Positions 11,018-20,185 of a stretch of 64,000 nt of DNA are shown piece after piece. The notes beneath the pieces are model-generated. The model ran no database searches. It saw nothing but the letters and a program-made list of their open reading frames with translations, and was not told where the DNA came from. A program made the position numbers and the translations under genes. Each line of letters starts with the position of its first letter. Within the stretch, counting starts at the first letter, position 1. Source of the DNA: Sordaria brevicollis (taxonomy: Eukaryota; Ascomycota; Sordariomycetes; Sordariales; Sordariaceae); NCBI GenBank assembly GCA_033439795.1, contig JAUTDP010000006.1, positions 1,612,001 through 1,676,000 of the forward strand, written 5' to 3'.

Positions 11018-12952
11018 ATGCTTTCTCGCCTCTACCGGTTACCGCTGAGACGATTCCACTTCTCTCCTACCATCCTTATGAAGCGTAAATTGGGTGAATT
11101 CTCCTCACCACCCCCGCCATCCGACAACAAGCTCGAACAGCAAACTCCAGCTTACCTCGAAGCTCAAGCGAGCAACTCAGCAAAGAGGCAGGCCATAAGA
11201 GCTACCACGCCTCCTACAATTATTGCTGCCAGAACCAGGCGACAAACAGTCATGGCCGACAGCGCAGTCTTCACGGACCAGAGCATCCCGCTCAACGCGG
11301 TCGAGGCCCAGCTCAAGGGTCTCCTCGTCGACGTCGCCGAATACATCAACAAGACGCAAGAAGTCGCCGAATCAGAGAAGGAAGGAAAGAACGTCAACGA
11401 GCCGGTAATCCTGCGGTGGGCGGGCGGTTGGGTCCGCGACAAGCTTCTGGGCACTGAAAGCCACGACATCGATGTTGCTATCAACAACATGACGGGCGAG
11501 GCCTTTGCTCTGCGCCTGCGCGACTACTGCGACGCCGACCCATCCCATCGGGAGCGCCACTCCATCGGCCCCGCCGACGTGGGCAACTTGCACAAGATCG
11601 CGCGCAACCCGGACAAGAGCAAGCACCTGGAGACGACCACCATCAAGCTGTTCGGGCTGGACGTCGACTTTGTCAACCTGCGCAAAGAGACGTACACGGA
11701 GGACAGCAGAAACCCACAGGTCGAGTTCGGCACGGCCGAGGAGGACGCGCTGCGGAGAGATGCGACGGTCAATGCGCTGTTCTACAACCTGCACACGGGC
11801 AAGGTGGAGGATTTCACGGGCGGCATGAAGGACATGGAGAGGAAACTGATCAGAACGCCACTGGAGCCGCTGCAGACGTTCATGGATGATCCGCTGAGGG
11901 TGTTGAGGCTCATCAGGTTCGCGAGCAGGCTCGGTTTCACGATCGACGAGGAGGCAAAGGCGGTCATGGGTGACGAGAGGGTGTTGGAAGCTCTCAAGTT
12001 GAAGATTAGCAGGGAACGAATCGGTGTTGAGTTGGAGAAGATGCTCAAGGGTAGGTCTACCCTTCTTGCTCCGCTTACAAAGCCCCCCCCCCAGTCTACT
12101 AACATTTTCATCATAGGCCCCGACCCCCTCTCCTCCCTAAAATACATCAACGACCTCTCCCTTTACCACACCATCTTCACCGACTTTGCGCGCCCCGACT
12201 TCCCGCGCCCTGACCTTTCCTCCTGGCCCATCGCCTACAAAACCCTCCACTCCCTCTCCACCACCCTCGCCACTCCAGGCTCCATCTACTCCCTCCTCGT
12301 CACCTCTCCTGAATCCGCCTATTTCGCCTGGAACCTAGCCGCCCTCGTCCCTTTCGCTCCTTTACCCGACGACCCTCCCCTGAAGGGCGGCAAGCCCGCC
12401 CCTCCCCTCGCCACCCAAGCCGCCCGCGAGGGTTACCGCGCGCCGAACAAGCTTACGGACGTCATCACCGCCTCGCACCGACACCGCAGTGCGATCCTCG
12501 CCACGCGCGACTTAATTGTTCGCCCTGCTGCTGGTGACGAGAGCAAGAAGATGGAGAGGGACAGGCTGGGCATGGCCATCCGCGAGTGGGACTCGAGACC
12601 GGCCAACGCAAACTGGCGGTTGCAGGTGCTGTACGCGGTGCTTGTGGATATTTGTGAGCGGACTGCTGCTGCTGCTGTTGGCGAAAAGAAGGAGACGGTG
12701 GAGGGTGTGTTGAAGGAGTGGCAGGCTTTCCTGGATCATCTGGTGGAGATGGACCTGATGGATGCGCCGAGCGTGAAAAGGATCATTGATGGTAAGCAGC
12801 TGGCGGCGGCGTTGGGTGTGAGGCCAGGCAGGTGGATGGGTCAGGCGCTGGAGGTGGTGATGGCGTGGCAGCTGAGGAATCCGACGGTTGATGACCCCAA
12901 GGGAGCGGTGGAGGAGGTGAGGAAGAGAAAGGAGGAGTTGGGGATCAATTGA
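11018..12952 (+). CDS. cca1: CCA-adding tRNA nucleotidyltransferase
   Basis: Adds CCA to tRNA 3' ends (class II nucleotidyltransferase). Two exons, 11018-12050 and 12117-12952; 622 residues. The intron (66 nt, GTAGGT, branch CTACTAACA, ATAG) is in frame and stop-free, so an unspliced reading adds 22 residues that break the otherwise continuous KMLKG-PDPLSSLKYIND. Catalytic features: GGWVRDKLLG near residue 136, the metal-binding Asp150-Ile-Asp152 in HDIDVAI, RRDATVNALFYN and the EDFTGGMKDM region, then DPLRVLRLIRFASRLGF. Three in-frame ATGs occur at 11018, 11078 and 11252. Sequence before the second, MLSRLYRLPLRRFHFSPTIL, is Arg-rich without acids and looks like a mitochondrial presequence, as in yeast CCA1, whose alternative starts serve mitochondria, cytosol and nucleus. 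The first ATG is taken as the longest product. Confidence 0.93.
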   Translation: MLSRLYRLPLRRFHFSPTILMKRKLGEFSSPPPPSDNKLEQQTPAYLEAQASNSAKRQAIRATTPPTIIAARTRRQTVMADSAVFTDQSIPLNAVEAQLKGLLVDVAEYINKTQEVAESEKEGKNVNEPVILRWAGGWVRDKLLGTESHDIDVAINNMTGEAFALRLRDYCDADPSHRERHSIGPADVGNLHKIARNPDKSKHLETTTIKLFGLDVDFVNLRKETYTEDSRNPQVEFGTAEEDALRRDATVNALFYNLHTGKVEDFTGGMKDMERKLIRTPLEPLQTFMDDPLRVLRLIRFASRLGFTIDEEAKAVMGDERVLEALKLKISRERIGVELEKMLKGRSTLLAPLTKPPPQSTNIFIIGPDPLSSLKYINDLSLYHTIFTDFARPDFPRPDLSSWPIAYKTLHSLSTTLATPGSIYSLLVTSPESAYFAWNLAALVPFAPLPDDPPLKGGKPAPPLATQAAREGYRAPNKLTDVITASHRHRSAILATRDLIVRPAAGDESKKMERDRLGMAIREWDSRPANANWRLQVLYAVLVDICERTAAAAVGEKKETVEGVLKEWQAFLDHLVEMDLMDAPSVKRIIDGKQLAAALGVRPGRWMGQALEVVMAWQLRNPTVDDPKGAVEEVRKRKEELGIN

Positions 12953-13421
12953 GATACTCACACGGGCCTGTAGCTTACGACTGAAGAATGTGTGGAGATA
13001 TCCGTCATAGTAGACATGGTCACATGGAGACAACTAGATGCGGCAGAGCAGAAGCTGCAAATACCGTAGAACAAGCAAAAATCACTACAAGGACACGACA
13101 GGCAAAAGCGATCCTCAAGAGGGGAGTTCCCATCTTAGATCCGTGATCTTGTGTTTTGCATGCAGTCTAGAAGCTTACCGATTTCGATGAAATATCGTAT
13201 GACATCTTGGTCTTCTTTTCCAATCAAACTTTTCTGTTCCAAAGCAGCTCAAAGCTAGCATTCTATAACTAGCAAAGAAAAGAGAGAGTTGCCAGCAACG
13301 AGGGAGCCCAATATCTTTGTTTGAATTGTGTAGCAAAACTTGAATATCAACAATTTAACATCAAACATGACAAAAAGACACATTTCGGGCAAGAGAAAAA
13401 AATTGCAAAAAGAGAATGAAA
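12953..13421. other. Intergenic 3' of cca1
   Basis: No gene seen. The A-rich end (runs at 13396-13402 and 13407-13411) acts on the minus strand as oligo(T) downstream of the tRNA. Confidence 0.5.
13407..13411 (-). terminator. Pol III oligo(T) terminator of tRNA-Val
   Basis: On the minus strand a T5 run begins about ten bases after the tRNA 3' end, with a longer T7 run a few bases further. This matches RNA polymerase III termination. Confidence 0.7.
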
Positions 13422-13495
13422 TGATCCGACCCAGGCTCGATCTGGGGACCTTCAGTGTGTTAGACTGACGTGATAACCAACTACACCATCGGACC
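13422..13495 (-). tRNA. tRNA-Val (anticodon AAC)
   Basis: A 74-nt intronless cloverleaf on the minus strand. The acceptor stem GGTCCGA pairs with TCGGATC with one G-U pair, and the discriminator is A. The D arm carries GTGT and the invariant GG. The anticodon stem TCAGT/ACTGA encloses CTAACAC, giving anticodon AAC (decodes GTT and, after A34 editing, other Val codons). The T stem CCCAG/CTGGG encloses ATCGAGC. Base 54 is A instead of the usual T, which also weakens the internal B box. It lies between cca1 and the secreted-protein gene. Confidence 0.93.
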
Positions 13496-13903
13496 GTGCT
13501 TGTTGTTGAAATGGGGCTGTGTACCCACTATTTATCAAGTGGATATTAAACCTGGTCGGTAGGTGTGGACCATGGGGAATTTGAGATTTCAACGAAACTT
13601 CTATGGGTGCATTATGGAGAATCAAAAGGAGGTCCTTGAAATTGATCAAGTTCAAGTGTTTGTGATGTATTTCTCAAGGGGAAAATGAGAAGAAAAGCCT
13701 ATCGAATAATGGGCAAGGGCGAGGCAGAGAGGTCGGGCATTGCAAGAACCAAGTTTGGGATAGGCCGCTCAGAAGGGAAAAAGAATCCGAGTATAGGCCT
13801 GGCATGCTTTCTGGTTTTGTTTTACCCGTGATTTGTTTTATTCACACAGAACTATGAGGAAAATCTAAATCCATTTGCACTGAGACATGGGGATCAGAAC
13901 TCG

Positions 13904-13934
13904 AAGCGTCTCAAGCTGATAATCTGAGACGCTT
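13904..13934. repeat. Perfect 10-bp inverted repeat (hairpin)
   Basis: AAGCGTCTCA (13904-13913) and TGAGACGCTT (13925-13934) are perfect reverse complements around an 11-nt loop. The right arm is followed by extra T residues. It could form an RNA hairpin in either direction; role unknown. Confidence 0.75.
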
Positions 13935-14229
13935 TTAAGACCGGTGGGTAAAGTTGTTGAGCATAATACATAACTCAGATCCCGAGTAACTTATGTCTAT
14001 AGACTGAAGGCTACAGCATACACAAGACATTTGCTCGGTGAGCGAGTTTCATACACAAACATGGTCTTTGAATGGTATTATCATGGACTGATGGTATAGT
14101 TGAGCCTCAAGCCTTGCACGACTCATCTATAGCCCGGACTTTGTCCTTCCCACGATGAGAAACACGGTGAGCCTCCACAGTTCAGAGCTAAAGAATGTGT
14201 ACAGATAGCGTCCAGCTTGCTGTCAAGAG

Positions 14230-14237
14230 TATATATA
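14230..14237 (+). promoter_or_regulatory. Probable TATA box of the secreted-protein gene
   Basis: TATATATA lies about 125 bp before the ATG at 14362 and is followed by a pyrimidine-rich leader, typical of regulated, highly transcribed fungal genes. Confidence 0.5.
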
Positions 14238-14361
14238 CATCCTATTTCTCACGCAATAATAATTTCCCCATTACTCTTCTTCATCGTCATCTCGAGACAG
14301 AAGACACCACCATCATTCCCAAACATCAAATCTTCAACCGAATCCCAACAGAAATTCCAAA

Positions 14362-14871
14362 ATGAAGCTCCAGCTCACATCCCTCTTCGGCCTGTTCCTG
14401 GCCCGCAGCGCGCAAGCCAGCTTCTACGTCTGCACCCAGGAGAACTTCCAAGGCATATGCCAGAATTTCGACCTTCCCTACAACGAATGTCGTGAGTTTT
14501 TCTTTGACCTTTCGCCGCCCCATTTTCATCTACCTGCAGGTAGGAAGACAGTCAACAGAGTCACTAACTTCAAGCTACCCATCTTTGTGACAGACACCTT
14601 CGAATCATTCTTTGATAAGAAAGTCGTTTCGGCTGGGCCGGATGAAGGTTCTTGGTGCACGCTGTACGCGTACGTATAATCTTTCTTCTGCTCCTTTCCC
14701 GCTCTTCAAACTTGCAGAAGACGTTTCTAGCAAGTAAACTGGCTGACTGACTGCTTTCTGACAAGCAACCCTGGTTGCACCGGCGACGAGCTCAACCTAA
14801 ACTTTCCCGGTTTGAACAGCTTGGGAGGTTGGAATAACAAGGCTGGATCTTTCAACTGCGCTGCTGTGTGA
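14362..14871 (+). CDS. Small secreted cysteine-containing protein, unknown function
   Basis: Three exons, 14362-14491, 14594-14669, 14766-14871; 103 residues. A clear signal peptide (MKLQLTSLFGLFLARSAQA, cleavage before Ser20) precedes a mature protein of about 84 residues with six cysteines, in contexts VCTQ, GICQ, NECH, SWCT, PGCTG and FNCAAV. The repeated pattern of aromatic and Cys residues (FYVCTQENFQGICQNF, GSWCTLYANPGCTGDEL) resembles small beta-rich secreted proteins of filamentous ascomycetes. Introns were set by phase; the last acceptor is AAG, weaker than the usual CAG/TAG. A TATA box lies upstream. It converges with pms1, 218 bp away. No enzymatic motif is seen; a wall or extracellular role is inference. 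Confidence 0.8.
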
Positions 14872-15089
14872 GTTCAGATGTGTTGTGGTTATCCATTTGC
14901 AAGGACACCAAACACATGGAGATGAATGGAGTTTCGTTTCTTCTGGAGGGAAAGAGAGAGAGAGCATCAAGATGTGTTTCCGCTCCTTAGTAACCTAGTA
15001 TGAGGAAAAGAGGTAGCGATAGGTTGTCAACGATTTACAAGAGAATATCATTCATTTATTCGATGTCGGCAGTGAAGGGGTGGCCGACC

Positions 15090-18000
15090 TCATTCACTCA
15101 TCTCACCCCCCTCCCCCTCTTCCTCTTCCTCTTCCCCTTCCTGCTCTCGATCTTCCCTCTTCTCCCTTACCCACCCCCTCCAATCCACCCTCTCCCTTTC
15201 ACCGCCCTCATATTCATCGAACCTCCTTTCTTTATCTCCGGTCCCACCAGAACCAAACGCAGCCCCCAATCCACAAAGATGTCTCATAGTTGGCCTCCCA
15301 TGCGGACAATTCCACGGCTTCTCCATCTCGCCCATGTGCCGCACCACCTTCTCCATCTGCGTCTTACTCAAGGCCCGTCCGATCATGATACTTGATCTAC
15401 ACGCTCGCATGGCAAACATTTTCCTCACTTTGCTGGGGCGAGGAATGGCTGTCGTTGAGCTAGACGTGGGGTTATCCCCCAGCAAGAAAATTAACTCCTC
15501 TAGGTCTGCCACCGAGAAGGTGGTCTCGCGGGAAAGCGGGAGAGATAAAAGTTGGCATCGAGACCCGACGGGCGAGTCACCCGATGTGTCGACCTGCACG
15601 GAGAAGCCGTTCTGAGATAAGATGGGGAGGTGTTCGAGGATGATTTCCTCTTCGACGGCGGTGAGGGTGAGTGGCTTTGGTTGGACTAAGCGTTGAGATT
15701 GAACGGTGGTGATGGATTGGAGGCGCTCAAAGTTGTACTTTTCGTCAGAGGCGTGTTGGTCGATGATGAAGAGTTCGTCGTCTTCTCCTTTGGGGGGAGG
15801 TTGGGTTGATGAAGAGGATGGTTCAGATGAAGAAGAGGCAGGACGGACGGCGATGATGAAGCCGAGATTGAATTGGCCGACGATTTTCATCTTGACAAAA
15901 TCGGATTTGGAGATCTTGAGAGACAACTTCTCTTCGGCGTCAGCGGCGTCGAGACCTGATGTTGCCTGTTCCCCATTGTTGCTCTCTTGTGTAGACGAGG
16001 CAGATCTGCCAGAATCGGGCAGATGCTTTGCCAATGTTTCCATACGGGACCGGATATCGGCTTCGCTTGTCTTCAGACGTTGAATCAGGTTGAACGTCAG
16101 GTCTTTTTTCTTCAGTCGTCCCTTCACAAAACTCTGCGAGCGCTTTTCGCCCTCTTCCGTAGGCTCGTTGGCCTTAGTCTCGGCTGCTTTGATCATCTCT
16201 TGCACCTTCTTCTCCTCTTTGACCTTCTTCTCGTCGTCGTCAATGTATTCCTCATCGTCATTGCCGTGATGACAGCATTCGGAAGCTGCATCATCTGCGG
16301 GTTCAGCCTCGCCCTCCTCTTCGTCTCCCGCTACGCCTTGAGTGGTCTGGCCACTTTCAGGGCCATCTCTCTCCTCATCCATTGGGCTGAGTTTACGAGT
16401 TGGTTTTTCATCTTCTTCGCCATCGCTGCCATTATCCACTGCGGTCGTATTCCTTGTTTGGCTCACGAATAGTGCTTCCTCGTCCGAACCTTCTTCTTGG
16501 TCCGTTCCATGGCGCTCTTGGTCTTCATCTTCCGTTTCTTCGTCATCTTCCATCTCCACATCCTCAGTTGTCATTTCAATACCCTTTGACCCTCCTCCTT
16601 GAGACGCAGCAGCAGATGCAGAGAAGAGCTGGGACAAACGACCACCGAAAGAAGGCACCGGTACACTCCTAACACCTTTCCTTGGAGAGTTCTCGAGGCT
16701 GACAGACCCCATGCGCTCCGACAATCGCGATCTTTTGTTGGAAGAGCCGATGACACTGGTGATGGAATGATCGCCGATAGTGATCGTTGCCACCTCCTCT
16801 TGTGCTGACCGTTTGGGGGGCCGTGACATGGATAAGAGGCTACTCTTCGGGATAGGTGGTTGAGATGGTGGGGGAATGGATGATACTGGTGGTTCATCTA
16901 AGTCCACTTCCATTTCATCGACCGTGTCCCTTATCTTGGGGTAGTCTTCACTGTGTTCCTTCTCTCCTGTGATGCCATGTTCGTCGTCCAATTCAGCTTC
17001 CTTTGTGGCATCCTGATTGGCACTCGCTGGGGATTGCTGCTCCTCTTCTATAGGAGATTTCTCCTTGCTACTGTCCTTCGCATCGAGAGCAGCAGGAACT
17101 GACTGCTTGCGGACCTCGGACTTTCGCTCAAGCCAGCGAGAAAGCAGGTTCGATGCCTGTGTATTAGCAGGCGTCGATCTGGATGGCCCAGCAATTGTCT
17201 TTGAACCAGTCGACTGTATACTAGGGGCATCGTCCTCGCTTACGGCCTGATCCGAGTCCTCATTGATGGTACTGCTGACTGTCCCACTACCTTCTGGTCC
17301 GCTTTCAGGTTTCCCTGAAGGTAGAGAACTGTCTGGTTCTTCTGATTCATCCCTGTTGTCTTTTCCTCGAGCTTGAGTCAGCGTTCCCGAAGGGGCGGTC
17401 GAAGGACCTCTGAAGGTTGAAGCTTTGAGCGGTTGAGTGTGCGACACAGGAATAGTAACATCCTGCAACTCGAAAAGCTCTATCAAGGACTCCCTTAGAT
17501 TATCCAACATCTGTCCCTGATCGTGAAGCAAAATGGTGCGCTTATCCGGACTGACGTTGACATCATAAAGATGCGTGTCAAGCTGGATATCAGCAAAGAT
17601 AAAAGGTGATTGCGTCGAGTTATAGGATCGGTAGACCTCGTTGAAGACCTTGGCGAACTGAGGCAAGCCACAGGGCCTTCCATTGACGTAGAACATCTGT
17701 CGGTCTGGCGTCTGGCGGCCCTCGCCATGTGCCGGGCGAGATATGTGTCCGCAGATTCGAACTTCTGTCGTCGTGTCTTCATCCTCAGCGGGCGCCTTGT
17801 TCAGGAGCCCAGTTTTCATGGTAGGTTTGAGTTCCAGCCTGAGGTCCATAGCAATCAGGGCTGACATTGTTTTGACGCCAAAGACGTTGATGATGTTCTC
17901 GCGGGTGGTAGGGTTTCCCTTGGTTGAGAACAAGACCATTCGCTTTCCCTTGGTCGGTTGTTGTGACACGGTGAACTTGACGCCGGTTTGAATGCAGGCA

Positions 18001-18679
18001 TATTGGTTAAGGAGGTTGACCACCTTGCCCCATTCTCGCTTGATATTCCTTTCGAGCTCGCGACGGCGGACAGGCAGGCTCTTGAATAGGTTCTCCACCG
18101 AGACTGTGGTACCTCGTTGGCCCGAAACAACACTGGTGCTCTTGAGTTTACCGGATGTCTCGAACTCGAGCTTGGTGGCCTTTGGCGCCTCTTTCTGAGT
18201 GCATGTCACGATGGTAAAGTGTGACAATGCGCATAGGGAGGACAAAGCCTCACCTCGGAAGCCAAAGGTCTGTAAGGTTGATAGGTCATCGTAGCTGGAA
18301 AGTTTGGAGGTGTAGTGTTTTAGCGCAATGGATTCATAGTTGCTGGATGATATGCCACTGCCATTATCCTGAACTTCGATGGAATCGAGACCTTGATTCT
18401 TAAATCGGACATCTGGTGACTTTTCAGCATTTGTGCAATCCTCAAAAATAGGTTTGGTTTGTGACATACCGATTGTCGTCGCTCCAGCATCCAGTGCGTT
18501 TTCTACGAGTTCCTTGGCTACGGAACAGAGGTCGACAATGACTTGACCAGATTGGATCTGATGGATCTAATTGACGTAAAACAAAACCAGTCAGCCGCCT
18601 TTCTTTTTGTTCCGCTATCATCAGAACATGGACGAACCGTGCTCGAGTCAATGGCCCTGATGGCGCCATCTGAGGCCAT
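15090..18679 (-). CDS. pms1: DNA mismatch repair protein Pms1 (MutL homologue)
   Basis: The endonuclease subunit of the Mlh1-Pms1 (MutL-alpha) heterodimer. Exons on the minus strand: 18679-18638, 18566-18470, 18412-15090; 1153 residues. The GHKL ATPase half shows VAKELVENALDAGATTI, DNGSGI and TFGFRGEALSSLCA; the transducer domain has the VNGRPCGLPQF and DVNVSPDKRTILLHD segments. A long acidic, Ser-rich linker follows. The C-terminal domain carries the metal-dependent endonuclease motif DQHASDEKYNFE (starting at Asp931), ACRSSIMIG and CPHGRPTMRHL, then an Arg/Glu-rich tail ending MSE. Exon 1 donor is the unusual GTTCGT. Intron 2 (57 nt) is in frame and open, so the first ATG of the long open stretch (MSQTKPIF) lies inside an intron; starting there would delete the first ATPase motifs. 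The ATG at 18679 restores IHQIQSGQVIVDL. Confidence 0.94.
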
Positions 18680-20185
18680 TCTATCACGAATTTGAGGGTT
18701 ATGCTATAGTAAGTTCATTGAGGTCTTTTCGATGGATAATAAAGCCACAATATCCGGGTCCAGGGCGAGTTTAGGCTGGAGCAAATGTTGTCATGGCTGG
18801 ATACGTTGTAGATATCACGATGGAGGTTTGGTTGGGAGACGTGACTACTTGCACACACGCGTAAAGTGGCTGTGGCTTGGCGCATCATCGTGGTAAGAAT
18901 ACATGGTAATTTACGCTCTGGTAGTGTATCCATGCTGTAAAGTACGGCGTTACGCGCATCAGCCTCACAATGCGAAACTTCCTGCACCAGCCACGCTCCA
19001 ACAGTCTTTCTCCAAAACCTAGGTAGCAAACGGCCATTTCTAGGTACGTACCAACTACATTGACTTTCATGTCGTCGACATCGTTCTTTTGAAAAATTGA
19101 GCTGATCCTTCTATGGAGGCCTTGACCCATATAGCATCGCCTACGATCCTCATCATTTCTTTTGAAATGCTCAGAAGGGAGGCCTCTCCCCTCCGTCTAT
19201 CCTCACCTTGATGGTTCCCGATCGAGCAACTTTCATTCGCTGTCAATCCCGACCAGTTGGAGAAGATGATACGCATTCATGATCTTCAGGGTAATCGCAA
19301 CCTCCACGGCTCTGCCGGGCACCCATGCCAGTTCGATACCCGGAAATTAGAAGCAGCACCGCTTGTTCTAGGTTCCATTACTCTCCACAGCCCAGGACCT
19401 TCATATCTGCAGTGTAGGGAGAAGGTTGAATGTGCTTCAAATGAAGACAGGAACTGAAGACGGATTAGGAAGTTTGTTTGTTTCTTGGCATAAGAGCCCC
19501 TGAAATTGTGGGGGTTATGGAGCGTCGGGTCAGGTGCCCCTAGCCCCGCACTGCACTACATACACCTGCAAGGGCATTTCCCCGCGTCCGAATTTCGATG
19601 TGAAGCTTTGAAAACAATCCTTTGAAAGTGCCAAAAGTGCTAACTGTGAACTGTTATTTCTATGAAGTCTAAGAACTGGTGATGAATGGCTTAAAAAATC
19701 ATTCGTTTGTGAACTTTTCTTTTTACCTCACATGTGTGGCTCTCCGAAGTGCCGTTCGCGAAACCTACCCTCCGCCTTCTCGCGGTTGCTGGGCTAACAG
19801 CAGGAGTGGAGCAGAGAATGGGCGTGAACTTTAGCGTATCCCTTAACAAGGTTTAGCCTGAGATGCACCAAGATCTGTTAGTGACAGTCACAGACCCTTT
19901 CGCTGTTACCGTGGGCATCTCCACCACAGTCCTGTGCAGAACGACGACATTTCTCGTTTGAGGCTCGCGTTTCTCCCGCGTAACAGTGGCGTGTTGACTA
20001 CCTAGATAGGCGTGGAAGGTCTGGCTTGAAATTTCCTCAGTTCTGAGGAGAATGCCTTGCAGGTCTTAAGGCGTCATATAAATCTTGCGCGTCAGGCATC
20101 CCGCCAGCCCAGACCTCGTTTCTCTCACTCTATACGGACGAGGAATCGCACTGGACTCTACTCCTTTTCTGCGATCCAAAACACC
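18680..20185. other. Divergent promoter region, pms1 and TPR-DUF4470 gene
   Basis: About 1.5 kb shared by two divergent genes. No gene supported. An ACGCGT element sits 178 bp upstream of the pms1 ATG. The part from 20057 is open in frame with the downstream gene (see the finding on its leader). Confidence 0.5.
18857..18862. promoter_or_regulatory. ACGCGT (MCB-like) element upstream of pms1
   Basis: A perfect palindromic MluI cell-cycle box, the site bound by MBF in yeast, where PMS1 is cell-cycle regulated. The hexamer occurs many times in this window by chance, so this single copy is weak evidence. Confidence 0.25.

Larger units (their letters stand above)
13496..14361. other. Intergenic upstream of secreted-protein gene
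   Basis: No gene supported. Contains a perfect 10-bp inverted repeat at 13904-13934 and the TATA box listed separately. Confidence 0.5.
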
